From positions 345,469,846 to 345,533,845 of the forward strand of contig NC_066585.1 of NCBI RefSeq assembly GCF_024323335.1: a stretch of 64,000 bases of DNA. The letters are read 5' to 3'. A program made the translations under genes and the position numbers. This DNA comes from Lathyrus oleraceus. Lineage: Eukaryota > Streptophyta > Magnoliopsida > Fabales > Fabaceae. Within the stretch, counting starts at the first letter, position 1. Each line of letters starts with the position of its first letter. Shown here piece after piece: positions 1-11,200 of the stretch. The notes under the pieces are model-generated. The model saw only the letters and a program-made list of their open reading frames with translations, was not told the origin of the DNA and searched no databases.

Positions 1-375
1 TTGGCTTTCATATACGCATATCTGAACTTTTCTGTAATGTTAGAAAAAGATTCAGTTTTGCATCTGGCCTTTAGTTTTGATGATAACAATGCATTGTTTC
101 TTAGAGAACAATTTTATACATTAATGGTTTTTATCTAGTGTGTAGCTTTTGCTAACAAGTTTTGACTTTGAACAATAACGTATGAAGTCATCAGATTCTA
201 GAATCAACACACTCTGACTCTGAGGAGGTTCAAGTGCTTTATAATATGCTGTCAAGTTCTATAAAGCTCTTAGACAAGAGTTATGAGAAACGTTCATGTT
301 AAAGCTTCTGATTGTGACTTGATGGAAAAGCCTTTGAATGTTTATTTGTGTTCATTGGGCTCAAGTTCTGAAGAT
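1..375. other. Unassigned sequence at window edge
   Basis: Where the copia RT should continue on the minus strand, no RT motif or long reading frame is visible in either strand. It may be an internal deletion junction, or sequence of another repeat. Short runs such as cagattct and ctctgactctgagg recall wording in the copia LTR and gag, but I cannot assign it. Confidence 0.4.
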
Positions 376-525
376 TCTGAAGAGCTTTTTCACATGATAT
401 TGGCTCTATCAGAGCTACTAGTCCAAAAAGTGTTTCTTCAGAAACATTGAATGTTGATCATGTCCCGACAGGTTCATCCTTGTTTCCTAGAATTAGTTCT
501 TTAGAAACATTCTTCCTATTTCTTT
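376..525 (-). pseudogene. Copia RT region, N-terminal linker remnant
   Basis: Reading the minus strand from about 525 gives a stretch with ELILGNKDEP followed, after an in-frame TGA, by SEETLFGLVALIEP and an EKALQ-like segment. This matches the conserved lead-in to the RT domain of SIRE-type elements. The match ends abruptly at EKALQ (about 376) just before the catalytic RT core would begin. Only this edge of pol survives. Confidence 0.6.
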
Positions 526-556
526 GTCTTTTCTGATTGATTGTGCATTCAGGTGC

Positions 557-1736
557 TTATGAAGTTCCTTTTTCTGCTTCTTCAGAACCTTTGGTCTTTT
601 CGCCAGAGCCTGCAAGTATGATCTCCAGATATGCTAATTTCTCAACTAGCTTTGACTTTTCAGAGTCAAGCTTGTCATCAAATCTGACATGAATTGATTC
701 CTCCACGATTTGTGTTTCTGTATTGTATACTCGATATCCTTTAGAACATTCTGAGTATCCCAACATAATACACTTTTGTGCCTTAAAGTCAAACTTGTTC
801 AGATTGTCTTTAGTGTTCAAAATAAAATTAGAGCATCCAAAAGGATGAAAATAAGCAATATTGGGTTTTCTTCCCTTGCACAGTTCATAAGGAGTCTTTT
901 CCAGAATAGGTCTGATAGAGATTTTATTTTGAATGTAACATGTTGTATTCACAACTTCTGCCCAGAAGTGCTTAGACATATTAGTCTCATTGATCATGGT
1001 TCTGGCATTTCTTGGAGAGTCCTATTCTTCATTTCTACAACTCCATTGTGTTGTGGAGTTCTAGGACAAGAGAAATCATTGGATAATCCATTAGAGTCAA
1101 AAAGTTCTTCAAAAAGTTTGTTTTCAAATTCGCCACCATGATCACTTCTGACTCTGATAATCTTAGAGTCATATTCATTTTACAATTTTGAACAAAACTG
1201 GTGAACACAGAATGTGACTCATTCTTGTGCCTTAAGAATTTCACCCATGTCCAATGACTGTAGTCATCAACAATGACAAGTCCATACTTCTTACCATTGA
1301 CTAACACTATCTTAATAGATCCAAAGAGATTAATGTGTAGAAGTTCTAAAGGTCTAGAGGTGGAAATAACATTTTTGGTTTTGAAAGTGGTTTTAAAATT
1401 TTTTCCTTTCTGACATGCTTCACAGAGAGCATCTGAGGAAAACTTCATCTTAGGCAGACCTCTAACTAACTCAAGTTTATTTAGCCGAGAAAACCTCCTC
1501 AAGCTAATGTGGCACAAGCGTCTATGCCACACCCGTTGCTCCTCATTAATAGACATCAAGCATTTCACGTTTTGGTTTTTCAAATCTGAAAGTTTTATTT
1601 TATAAATGTTGTTCTTCCTCTTTCCATTAAAAAGGACTGTGCCATTTTTTTGATTGACAACCTTGCACATTTTTTGATTAAAAATAATACCATAACTATT
1701 ATCACTTAATTGACTTATGGATAACAAATTATGCAT
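557..1736 (-). pseudogene. Copia GAG-pre-integrase and integrase, frameshifted
   Basis: The frame 1736-1035 begins with MHNLLSISQL and contains the GAG-pre-integrase zinc finger (WHRRLCHIS, later CEACQKGK), followed by the start of the integrase core (GLVIVDDYSHWTWV with the first catalytic Asp). The frame 997-557 resumes in another phase with the downstream core (SKHFWAEVVNTTCYIQNK) and the FGC / KCIMLGYS region typical of copia integrase. The two parts are out of frame with each other. In an intact element this enzyme inserts the cDNA into the genome. Confidence 0.85.
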
Positions 1737-1854
1737 TAATTCCTCAACATAAAGAACATCAGAAATAGAGGGAAGATATCTATTACCAACTATTCCATAT
1801 CCACTGATTCTTCCTTTTAGATTTCCTCAAAAGTCTACGAAACCAACATCTTTA

Positions 1855-2196
1855 AGTTCCATGTCTTGGAAAATATGCTTTCTTCCCGTCATATGCCGCG
1901 AGCATCCAGAGTCCAAGTACCATGAATAGTGTTTTAACTCTGCTGCATAGGATATCCACAATGTACACAATTTTATCTTTTGGAACCCATAATATTTTGG
2001 GTCCTTTATGATTAGTTTTCCCAGAGTTTATGAAAACTTTGGGTTTTTTAGCGTTACTGAACTTCTGTGTCTGTACCGGTGTATAATGGTAAGAAAAAGG
2101 AGATTTTGGTTTATTTTCTATATAATCTTTTTGATCATCGTCATCAGACTCATAACTAATACCTCTTTTTCTATTATGACTTACACCATAGATCAT
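1855..2196 (-). pseudogene. Copia protease region, frameshifted
   Basis: An open frame 2196-1852 includes the WVPK motif that precedes copia proteases, but near its end it is in the wrong phase. In the neighbouring frame bases about 1925-1880 read SWYLDSGCSRHMTG, the aspartic protease active site (D-S-G) of Ty1/copia elements. The catalytic triad residues are therefore still visible but separated from the upstream frame by a shift. The function in an intact copy is processing of the Gag-Pol polyprotein. Confidence 0.7.
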
Positions 2197-2215
2197 ATTC
2201 TATCAAGGTTGTAGT

Positions 2216-2680
2216 TCAAAAATTTCTGAAAGGCTTTATCATATTTGTATATGATAGTGTCAGAAGTAGGTGGAGCTTTGGAAAGAGTTTGCTCAAGTTT
2301 TGAACATTTCTTAGTAGAAAAATCCTTTTCTCTTTCAAGAATAAAATTATTTTCCTTTCGTTCATAAACTTCTTTCTCAAGCTTGTCACACTCTTCAATA
2401 GTCTCTTCATGAACCTTTTTCAGGTTCTTGAATTTTTGTCGAAGCTTCTAATAAAATCTTAAATATTATGACAAACAGGATTCAAGATCAGAACAAGAAA
2501 AGTCAGAGAATACCTCTTCAGATTCAGGCTCTGTTTTAGATAAACTTCCAGAGGTAGTGGCCATGAATTCTAGGTTTGCTTGCTTCTCTTCAAAATCAGA
2601 TTATGGAGCTTCAGATTCAGAGTCATCCCATGTTTCCATGAGTCCTTTATTATTTTCTTTGAATGAGTTCTTCTTGAAGC
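2216..2680 (-). pseudogene. Copia gag-pro spacer, degenerate
   Basis: Between the zinc knuckle and protease the minus strand has a Lys/Glu/Leu-rich stretch (frame 2410-2216 is open) with no named domain. This region is normally a coiled, charged spacer in SIRE-like Gag. It is broken by stops and frame changes and I see no independent gene. Confidence 0.45.
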
Positions 2681-2689
2681 TTTATGTTC

Positions 2690-3659
2690 TGGAGCTATCC
2701 TTCTTTAGCTTTGGACAACCATTTCTGTACTGTCCAGGCTCTTTGCATTCATAACACGTTACTTCCTTGTCGGGTCCGCCTCTAGAGGTTGAATTTGGAA
2801 GGTCTCCCTTCTGTCTGGGTCTTATGAAGTTTCTTTGTCTATTTCCCTAGAGCGGTTTGATTCTTCTAGAGAGAAGAGATAATTCTTATTCATTATCAAA
2901 ATCTTCATTCTCAGAGTCATTAGCTTCTTCCTCTTCAGCTTGAAAGGCTTTGTTCCTTTCTGGCTTTCTTCTTTCTGGTCTTGACTTTAGAGCAACAAAT
3001 TTGCTTTTCTTCTGAGGTTCATCTTCTTCTGTTTCTAATTTGTGACTTCTGAGATAGCTGATAAGGTTTTCAAGACTTATGTTGTTCAGGTCCTTGGACA
3101 ACTTTAGATAAGTAACCATAGGTCTCCACTTCTTGGGAAGACTTTTGATTATCTTCTTGACATGATCTGCTATAGTATATCCTTTGTCCAGAACCTTGAG
3201 TCCTGCAACCAAGGTTTGGAACCTTGAGAACATCACTTCAACAACTTCATCATCTTCCATTATGAAAGCTTCATACTTCTGGATTAAGGCAAGAGCCTTA
3301 GTCTCTTTAACTTGGTTGTAGCCTTCGTGCGTCATTTTTAAGGAGTAAAAAATATCTTTGGCTGTTTCTCTGTTGGTTATCTTCTCGTACTCGTTGTAGG
3401 AAATATAATGTAACATAATGGTTCTAGCTTTATGGTGATTCTTGCAATCATGCTTCTGATCATCACTCATTCTGCTTCTTGGAATAGGAATACCAATTGC
3501 AGAGATGAGTAGCTCATAACCATTTGTAACCATATCCCAGAGATCAACACCGTAGCTTAGGAAGAAACTCTCAAGTTTGTTCTTCCAGTAGTCAAATTTT
3601 TCTCCATCAAAAACTGGAGGTTTTGCGTTGTAGCTATCTCTTTCATTTGTGTTGGCCAT
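2690..3659 (-). pseudogene. gag: Copia gag (UBN2-type) with zinc knuckle
   Basis: I choose the Met at 3659 (MANTNERD) rather than the upstream Met at 3692, because homologous Gags begin near the PPVFDGEKFDYW block. The capsid domain follows (ITNRETAKDIFYSL, FSRFQTLVAGLKVLDKGY, SLPKKWRPMV). The frame stops at a TAA (2886-2888), yet the same phase continues past a second stop (TAG near 2847-2849) to a CCHC zinc knuckle at about 2755-2714. In that knuckle the histidine position is glutamine (CYECKEPGQYRNGC), which should weaken zinc binding. In an intact copy Gag forms the virus-like particle. Confidence 0.85.
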
Positions 3660-3729
3660 GAAGTTTTTCTCAGCATGGGTCTCTCTACACATTTAAGTGT
3701 TTGATTTAAAAATCAATAACAGAGCCGAA

Positions 3730-3741
3730 GCTCCGATACCA
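3730..3741 (-). other. Copia primer binding site (tRNA-iMet type)
   Basis: On the minus strand the 12 bases read TGGTATCGGAGC, one base away from the standard TGGTATCAGAGC that is complementary to initiator Met tRNA. It lies 2 bases from the LTR end. This fixes both the strand of the element and the LTR boundary. Confidence 0.85.
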
Positions 3742-3743
3742 AT

Positions 3744-4784
3744 TGAAGGTAGAGAAAAATAAGAAAGGGGGGTTTAAATTATTTTCATAGGAATTAGAAG
3801 ATTTTTGCAACAACACATATACAAAATAAATAATAACAATACAAACTATTTATCCTGGTTCGCTTGAAATTCAAAGCTACTTCAGTCCACCCGCCAACGC
3901 AATTTCTCCTTAAACAAGGACTTAATCCACTAATCTCAACAGATTACAAAGTTCGTCTAAGAGTTCAACAACCTCTTAGACCTCTCAAGTCTACAGACCT
4001 AAACAAGTCACTTGAAAAATCAAAAGCAATTACAAGAATTACGAAGTGTTTCGCTAGATGCTTCTAGATAAACAGTATAAACACAATTTAAGAACAATGA
4101 AAGATAACCATACAATATTGAGCAACAACTCTTGTATGGAAACTTTTTCTTACAACAATAATGGTGAATAAGTAATATTGTATGCAATGAGTTGTTCTTC
4201 GTGAGAGTGGTGAGAAAGTTGTATGACAATGTTGTTGTATCAAAGTTGTGTAAGAGGCCCTTATATAGAACTTGAGATAATACTGTTGGGGGGAAATCAA
4301 TAAAGATTTCGTGCCAGCTGTGGGAGACAAATGTAGTAATTTTTTTGTCCTTTCCATAGCAGACTCAGAGCATAATTAAATATTTCCTTAAAATGATTGT
4401 ACTACAATTTAAATGCTTCCAACTTAAGTTTATGACCAAGTGACATCTGATGACGTGTTTATGAGCATGTGTTAGAGTGAGGTGAGTATGATCAGAGTCT
4501 TCAGAGTTAGAGTCTTTAGATATCTCTTTTCATAGTCTTAAGATAGAGTTCTTAGAATCAGATCATCAGAGCTTGGACTTCATAGTCAAATTCTTCAGGT
4601 GATTGCTTCTCAGATACATTCTGTTCAGAGTCATATGTGTTTTCTCTTTGTATTGGATCAGTGCTTCATTTCAACTTTGAATCCTTCACACTTTTAAGAA
4701 AACTGTCAAGGTACCAAATTGTTTCATTCTTTGTTATCATCAAAACTTAGAGATATATTGCAGAATCAAAATCTTATTCTAACA
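3744..4784 (-). repeat. Copia 5' LTR (1041 bp)
   Basis: The segment is bounded on the minus strand by TGTTAGAATAAG at 4784 and CTACCTTCA at 3744, i.e. TG...CA ends, immediately followed by the PBS. A TATA-like box (CTATATAAGG on the minus strand, about 4259-4268) lies about halfway. The partner LTR is outside the window, so age cannot be read. Small open frames in this stretch are not convincing genes. Confidence 0.8.
4259..4268 (-). promoter_or_regulatory. Putative TATA box of copia LTR
   Basis: Minus strand CTATATAAGG, about 520 bases into the LTR, a normal position for the U3/R border of a 1 kb SIRE-like LTR. Confidence 0.45.
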
Positions 4785-6481
4785 GTAACACCCTAAATCC
4801 CAAAACTTATATAAAAGGTTATTTGACTATTTAAGGTGTCACTAACGACCACCAATCAAAATCATCAAAACATGTGACAACACGCAGTGGAATGTCATTT
4901 CATAACAACTTCATTTTAAACTTCATAAATAAAGTATTAAAGTTGAAAACACCAAATTTAACATTAACTCGAAATATAACAAACACCATGTTCCCAATGT
5001 TATAAGGTCAAAGTACTAGAACCATTAAATTACGATAAAGACATGACTAAAACGAAGAATAGCTCCAAAAAGCCACTTTACACACAACAACAACTATACT
5101 CCTGAGTATCTATAAGATGTACATGGTGGATAACTTTAAGCAAAAGGGGTGAGAAATAAACTTAGATTTAAACGGTGTAAAGGCAGAGAAACATAGAATA
5201 TGTCATAAATTCAATACATAACTAACATCACCATAATCTCACACCCATTTACAATAAATTTCAAGTATATGTAATGAGACTCACGATACAATGTGGAACT
5301 ATGCATGTGGTACCAACTTAATATTTGGTTCTCTCAAGAACCGGAACCCCCTTCTGAGCTTGGGACAAGCCACTAGTCCCTCTTCTGAACTAGCGAATGT
5401 GTCTCTTTCAACGACGCGACACAATGATGCATGTCCATATAAACCAATGCAACAATATTAATAATTCTTACGGCCCCCTTATGACCATAAACAACATGCA
5501 TTGACACATAATAGTAATTCCGAATTCTGAATTATTATCCACCAATAATAACAATAATGCTCACCATCAATACATAATTAATCACCATATAATCATGCTT
5601 TTCACATTAATACGAGTCATATTCACATCATATAACATCACAAAATAACAAAACCATACCAAATACATATTCAGACAACCCTCAATCATGTTAAATCATC
5701 TTAACATCAATTCATCATTAATTCATTCATTCGCATCAATTAGTCATTTGTTCGTCATCGTTAACTAGTGTATAATAGGTAAAATTGTCAATTTTCACAA
5801 ATTCCAGTACATATATATCCTCTTAATACGTCATTATAGGATAACCATACACATTATTTTTCTAACGCTTCAAACTGCATCTCATCTCATTTCTACTTAC
5901 GGAACTAAAGTTATGGCAAAAATAATTGGATAATTTAACATGCTTCACCAATTTTTCAAAATTACACTAGCATCAATTGATTGACATATGGTTGCAATCG
6001 ATTGACACAAATCCTAATTACATTATGCCTCTCTATTTTTCATGTTTTGGCTAAGTGTAATCGATTGATTTATGAAGCAATCGATTGAATTTTCATATTT
6101 TTCTAGTTTTACACGCATACAATCGATTGACACGGGATGTCAATCGATTGACATTAACCAAAATCCCAAAAATTCCATGTTTTCTCACATGAACTTCATC
6201 TTCCTCATTCCCAATCCCTCATACATCATCCCAACTCTCATTATAACATTCAAATACACCATAACATGAATTGAATAGCATATAACAATATCATTACAAT
6301 TAAATATGTTACAGGGTAAATATCAATCATGGATCATAGTAATTGGACACATAATTCATTCATCACTTTCATCAGATTCATGTTCATGTTCAATGCTTAA
6401 AGTTTCCAACAATGGAAGATAATCACATACTCATAAACAGAATAATACACACACGAATTCAATCAAAAAATCACATAACAA
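4785..6481 (-). repeat. Tekay-like chromovirus LTR fragment
   Basis: The order of landmarks on the minus strand parallels the complete Tekay LTR at 50163-52162: an array of a short palindrome (5968-6153), then a GCATGC / gagtctcat-type block (about 5290-5430), then a cccctt / ggtgag block near 5145, then a terminal GGGTGTTAC at 4785. The primary sequence is clearly different, so it is another family or subfamily. No coding frame is present. It may be a solo LTR or a truncated copy; the right end is cut by the LTR starting at 6482. Confidence 0.5.
5968..6153. repeat. Spaced palindrome array, CAATCGATTG
   Basis: The 10-base palindrome CAATCGATTG or a one-base variant occurs six times (near 5969, 5995, 6059, 6081, 6120 and 6141), separated by 20-60 bases of unrelated sequence and often followed by ACA. 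It is an interspersed array, not a head-to-tail satellite. Confidence 0.85.
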
Positions 6482-7228
6482 TGTCATACCCCAAAATTCA
6501 CCCTACCCTTCACAATGTTCATCTTGGTCACTAACCCTAATCATATGCATATCCTTGTGGTTATTCATTTCATTTGCATACCCATAGCATAATAACATAT
6601 TCCATTTGCATTGAGAAGGACAAAGTCATGGATTTAAGGGTCTTTACCACACAAGGCATTGAATAGGATGTGAGCCTTTCATCCTGTTTGTCTCTATCAT
6701 GAAGCATATCTTGAAACCCTAATTCTTGAACCATAGTTATGCTCATGGCATTGATTCAAGGATGTTGGATTGCAAGTATCATCATGATCATTCAAGTCCC
6801 TAAAACCCTAGTTTCTGATTATGGCATTATCATCTATGGTGTGTGCATTCAAAATTGAGGATTCATCTGGTCCATTATGGAAGGTTCATTGACTTGAGTG
6901 ATATTCATGGTCCTGATTCACTGGTTAGGGTTCATTCAAGCATAACATGTTCATGACCTTTTGTTTGATTGGTATCCATCTAGTTTGATTCATGGCATAA
7001 CATAAGTCATTTGGTTCAAGGGCATTGTGATCTATATTCAATTTCAATTGTCCATAAGAGATAAGACAAAAATACACATTTTTACCTAAGTTGACTTTTG
7101 GTCAACTATTGACTTTTGGGCATCTGTTGACTTTTTGGTAAACCAGATGACCAAAGTCAACTGACCACCCTAAGACCTAATCCCATCCCATTGGTCTTGA
7201 TTCGCTCTTGATCATTGACTGACGTATC
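6482..7228 (+). repeat. 5' end of a Tat/Ogre-type LTR, truncated
   Basis: The segment starts TGTCATACCCCAAAATTC, closely resembling the LTR starts of element B (TGTAACACCTCAAAATTTGC) and element D (TGTAACACCCCAAAATTTGC). It runs about 750 bases with no reading frame and stops where the Athila-like LTR begins. I infer that the Athila element inserted in this LTR. The rest would lie beyond the Athila copy, outside the window. Confidence 0.5.
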
Positions 7229-8236
7229 TGTCGGATGATGATGGCAAGTGCACAGTCTAGCGTGTAGTTTTAAAATATTATCGAACCCACAGAGACTAAT
7301 GGTCAAGATAATGTTATCTATTATTATAGTGCAAAGCTAAGGCTAAAGGTTAGGTTATGAACGGGAATGAAAATACTAATTTCTAACGGTTTAAAAGTTA
7401 TGATAAAAACGAGTCTGAAATATGGATTTCGTGTTCCTAGGGGATTAGGTAGAATTCGAGCACTAAATAGGATTCTATTGCGTTGGGTAGAAAATATTGA
7501 CTTAAAGGTCCCGTCTCACACTCTCGCGCTATCGAAAAAGACCACACCTCCTAACCACAGGACTTTGATCTCGCTCACCCGTTCTAATTAGAAAACGTAT
7601 TTCGAAAGTAAATGAGATCCTAAACGATGCCTAAAGCGCTCTCACTACTTTTAGGATTGATGCATAGTTTCCACTATCCGGTTCCTTCCTCACACTCTCG
7701 TGCTATCAGACTGAACCTTGGTTTGTCCCACACTCTCGTGCCAAAACAGTAAAACATACATTTGGAAACTAAAGCCAAAACATAGTTAAATCATATATTC
7801 ACACCTATTATTTCTACTGAGTCCCTTCGATAACGATGGTCCTCATACGCCAGACTCAGAATGATTTAGCAAGGCATGGTATTAATTGGAAATAACATGA
7901 TTAAATTGTCGATAACCGAGAATAGCATGACCTGCAAGTAATAAAAGACAGTAAACCATACAAATATTAGAAGCCGTAAAATAAACTTGAATTTGCATAA
8001 AATAAAACTTGAATTAACTTGAACTTGAAAATAGCGGAAAACTTAATCTTGATCTAAAATACAAATGGTACGAGAATAAAAAGGTGTGACAATCCCTCGA
8101 TGTGAGTTATTCCCACTTTACAGGTAATTTTCTGCCTAAAACTAAGACGGAATTTTGACAGAGCATCCACGCGAATCCAATTGATCTCTAACACTCCAAA
8201 AATGGCTCTATATATAGAGTTCATATGCTTGGTAAC
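7229..8236 (-). repeat. Athila-like 3' LTR, distal part
   Basis: This is the downstream portion (R/U5) of a minus-strand LTR whose other part lies at 45825-46225, the two halves being separated by element A. The stretch gcaagtgcac ... atcgaacccacagagact at 7241-7294 is the characteristic end of Athila-type LTRs. A palindromic TATA box (8206-8219) lies next to the insertion point. The left boundary is uncertain by about 10 bases. The open frame 7367-7591 is not supported as a gene. Confidence 0.65.
8208..8217 (-). promoter_or_regulatory. Putative TATA box of Athila LTR
   Basis: CTCTATATATAGAG is itself a palindrome. It sits about 20 bases from the target duplication of element A, so A's insertion separated this core promoter from its upstream U3. 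Confidence 0.45.
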
Positions 8237-11200
8237 TGTAAGACCCCAATTTTGACCCTAAGATCCCTCATGTAATTTCATCATATGCATTGGCATTGGG
8301 ATCATACCTTGGCATCCTCCTTACCCCTCTTTCATTGGGTTTGCTTTGGGAGAGATCACCAAGCACTATGTGATTGTATTATACTTGTATATCATCATTT
8401 TACTAACCAAAATACCAAAAATATGCCTTTGCATTTGCCTAACTCTTTTGTAGGTAGGGCATGATCATTATTGATCTATCAAGTTCATATATAAGGTTTA
8501 AGACCCTCATAGCTAAGAGCACAACCAAGGTTTGATTCACAATCTCTCAAAGCATCATATATGAGTCCCAATGATATCTACATGTTATATTGATCAAGCA
8601 TTCTTCAAGAATTTGGAGGTGATTTGCCTTGGAAACCCTACTTTGACTAGGTATCTTAAGTAACTTCTCCAACAAGCTATCTCACCAATTGATCAAATTT
8701 CTCAAGGGACATTTCAAAATTCATCATCTTATGCATATATGATCTACCATGAGCCTAGAAAGTCAAGAGAATTGGAAGTTAGCAAGTTGGTTGATGGTGG
8801 TTGGCTAGATGAATTCATCTGATAAAAAATGGGTCTCCCTAGACCCTATCTCCTACAATTTTCACCATATGAAAATAATTCCAAGAGCAAAGTTACTATA
8901 AATGACATTCCAAACAACTTTCATTTTCAAGTCTAGAGCTAATTTCGCTTGGAAAGTCATTTTACATGTTGAAACATTATAGGTCATTTTGTTTAAACCC
9001 TAATTTGAAATTCAACTTCCCAAGACCATAACTTGCTCAATGTTTATGAGATAAAAGATTTCCAAGTTTCACAATCAAATTCGAGATGTCTAATTCAACT
9101 TTTATGTTTGGAGTGAGAGATAAATCAACTTTTATGAGCATGTGATATGAGGAAACATTATAGGTCATTTTTGCCCTATACAATTGAATAAGTGATTTTC
9201 CTCAACTTCAAAAATGCATAACTCTATCATTATAAATCCAAATGACATGAAATTGGTGACCATTTTGAAGGTCCTTGAAAGAGATACAACTTTTATGAAG
9301 ACACTTTTCTCATTTGGAGCTCACATAAAAAGTTAAGTAAGGTGGAATATTGAGATATATGACTTAACACTTAGAAAAAATTTCAACATGTTGAAATTTC
9401 CAAACGTCCACCTCAAAATTCACCATGATCCAAGTTCCAAATGAAAAAGTGTCTAACATCAAAGTTATTCCCCTTGATCTAAGCTTTCCAAAGGGTCCTA
9501 TTTCATGCATTTTGGATGAGGTTTTCTAGGGTTGCGTATGGTCTTAACAGGTCTGCATCAGGTGGAAAAATCAAATGTCCAAAACTCCATTTCACATTGC
9601 CTTGCCATTCAAGAATCATTTGAACTTCAGTACAGTTGCAATTGGATCAAAATGGATTGCTTCATGGGCTTGTACACGCCCATGCAAGCTTGTGCATCAT
9701 ATTGCCAAATTTATCAAATTTTCAAGTGTGCAATTATCAATCCCAAATGCTATAAATACAAGGCCTCTGAGCTCATTTCAAACACACATTGCGCGCCAGG
9801 TTTGCCCCTCAATTGAAACCCTCACAATTCAAAGGAAAACCTGAGAATTTTTAACTTGAAAATTGAGTTTGAATCTCACTGTTTGGATATTAAAAAACTC
9901 CAGGATCCAAAGCTTTGTTTCATTGCCAAACCACTTCTGCAAGCTCCTCGAGTGTGATCAAGTCAAGTTTGAAGCAAGCAAGATCCAGTTCTGCACATCA
10001 TTGAAGGTAATTTTCAGAAATCTTCCTCTCTTGGATTCTCACTCAATTCTGATCAATTCTCTTGGATCTTTGGTTGTCTGAAGTCCTACCAATGTTGGAA
10101 AGAAGATTGAGTTGCTTTGAGGTCAGATCGAAGCAACTCAGTTGACACACCTCAAAATTCAACTCCTCATATCTTTCTATATATTTGGAGTTAGTTGAAA
10201 TTGAGGTCAGATTCGTGCTCTACGCCATTTTTTCTTTCAGATCATGTCCTCTTTTTTCATTTTTTTGATGGTGATGACTGAACCAGTCCGGTGAGCCTCG
10301 CCTGAGAAGGTGACTGGAGTTCCAGCGTCAGTGGTGTGCTGGACAGGTGCTGAGCCATTGATCTCATTTGAAATGTTTTAATCTCACACGTTGGTTCTGA
10401 TTACCATTGGTGTGGCGCGCTGACTCAAGTGTACCATGGAGCGTGCATTTTCATCCACTTGATCTGCCACCTCAAGTAATGAGGGAGATCAAGGGGTCCA
10501 TGTTTTTTCTGATTATTTGAATTTCATTTAATTTGTTTTATTTTCATTAATTCATATTAATTTTAATATTGATCCAAAAAATATGAGAGTTTCACCAAAA
10601 ATTTTTAAATAAAATCCTCTTTCATATTTTGAATTTAAATTATTTTTTGGATCATTATTAATATTTTTCATGATTTAATTGATTTTTTGATTAGTTTTAA
10701 TTATTTAAAAATACTTTTAAGTTTCCAAAAATTCTGAAACTTTTTCTCCGAGGTCCTTTGACCTATGATAAATCTCATGGCCATTTCTTTGGTGTTTTGA
10801 TGAGTTTTAGGAATTTGACAAACCATATTTAGTTTAATGCATTATTTTTAGTATTTTTAAATTGAATAAATGCCAAATAATTGTGTTGAGCCATTTTGAT
10901 TGTTTGTATAAGTTTGACTTGTGTTGTTGGGTCTTGGTCAAGGTTGATTTGACTTTGTTAGGTTAAGATCATTGAATTTAGGGGATTGATGGAATGTACA
11001 TTCCATCTTCCAAAATGAATAAATGATCTTAATTTGGTAAAAGTCCTCCTTTGTCCAATTTGAGTTTTCATCTATTCCCCTCCCTCTTCATCTAATTCCC
11101 TTTCTTTATGCATCCATTTCATTTGGCCTATGATAAGGTCCTAAGTATGGATGAGATTAGGCCACCTCTTTTGCATATTATTTTTGTGTGTGGTATGTTT

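Larger units (their letters stand above)
1..4784 (-). mobile_element. Ty1/copia retrotransposon, SIRE/Maximus-like, 3' half missing
   Basis: The minus strand carries, in order, a 5' LTR (4784-3744), a PBS, gag, a protease active site, GAG-pre-integrase/integrase and the first residues of an RT region, which is the Ty1/copia domain order. Gag composition and the roughly 1 kb LTR resemble SIRE/Maximus elements of legumes (family knowledge, not searched). RT similarity stops near base 376; RNase H and the 3' LTR are not in the window. All coding parts contain stops or frame changes, so the copy is dead. The base after the LTR starts a possible target duplication gtaac (4785-4789) whose partner is out of view. 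Confidence 0.85.

Noticed and set aside
776..1141. 121-codon plus-strand frame within the copia integrase
   Set aside because: Antisense to the integrase frames and without motif.
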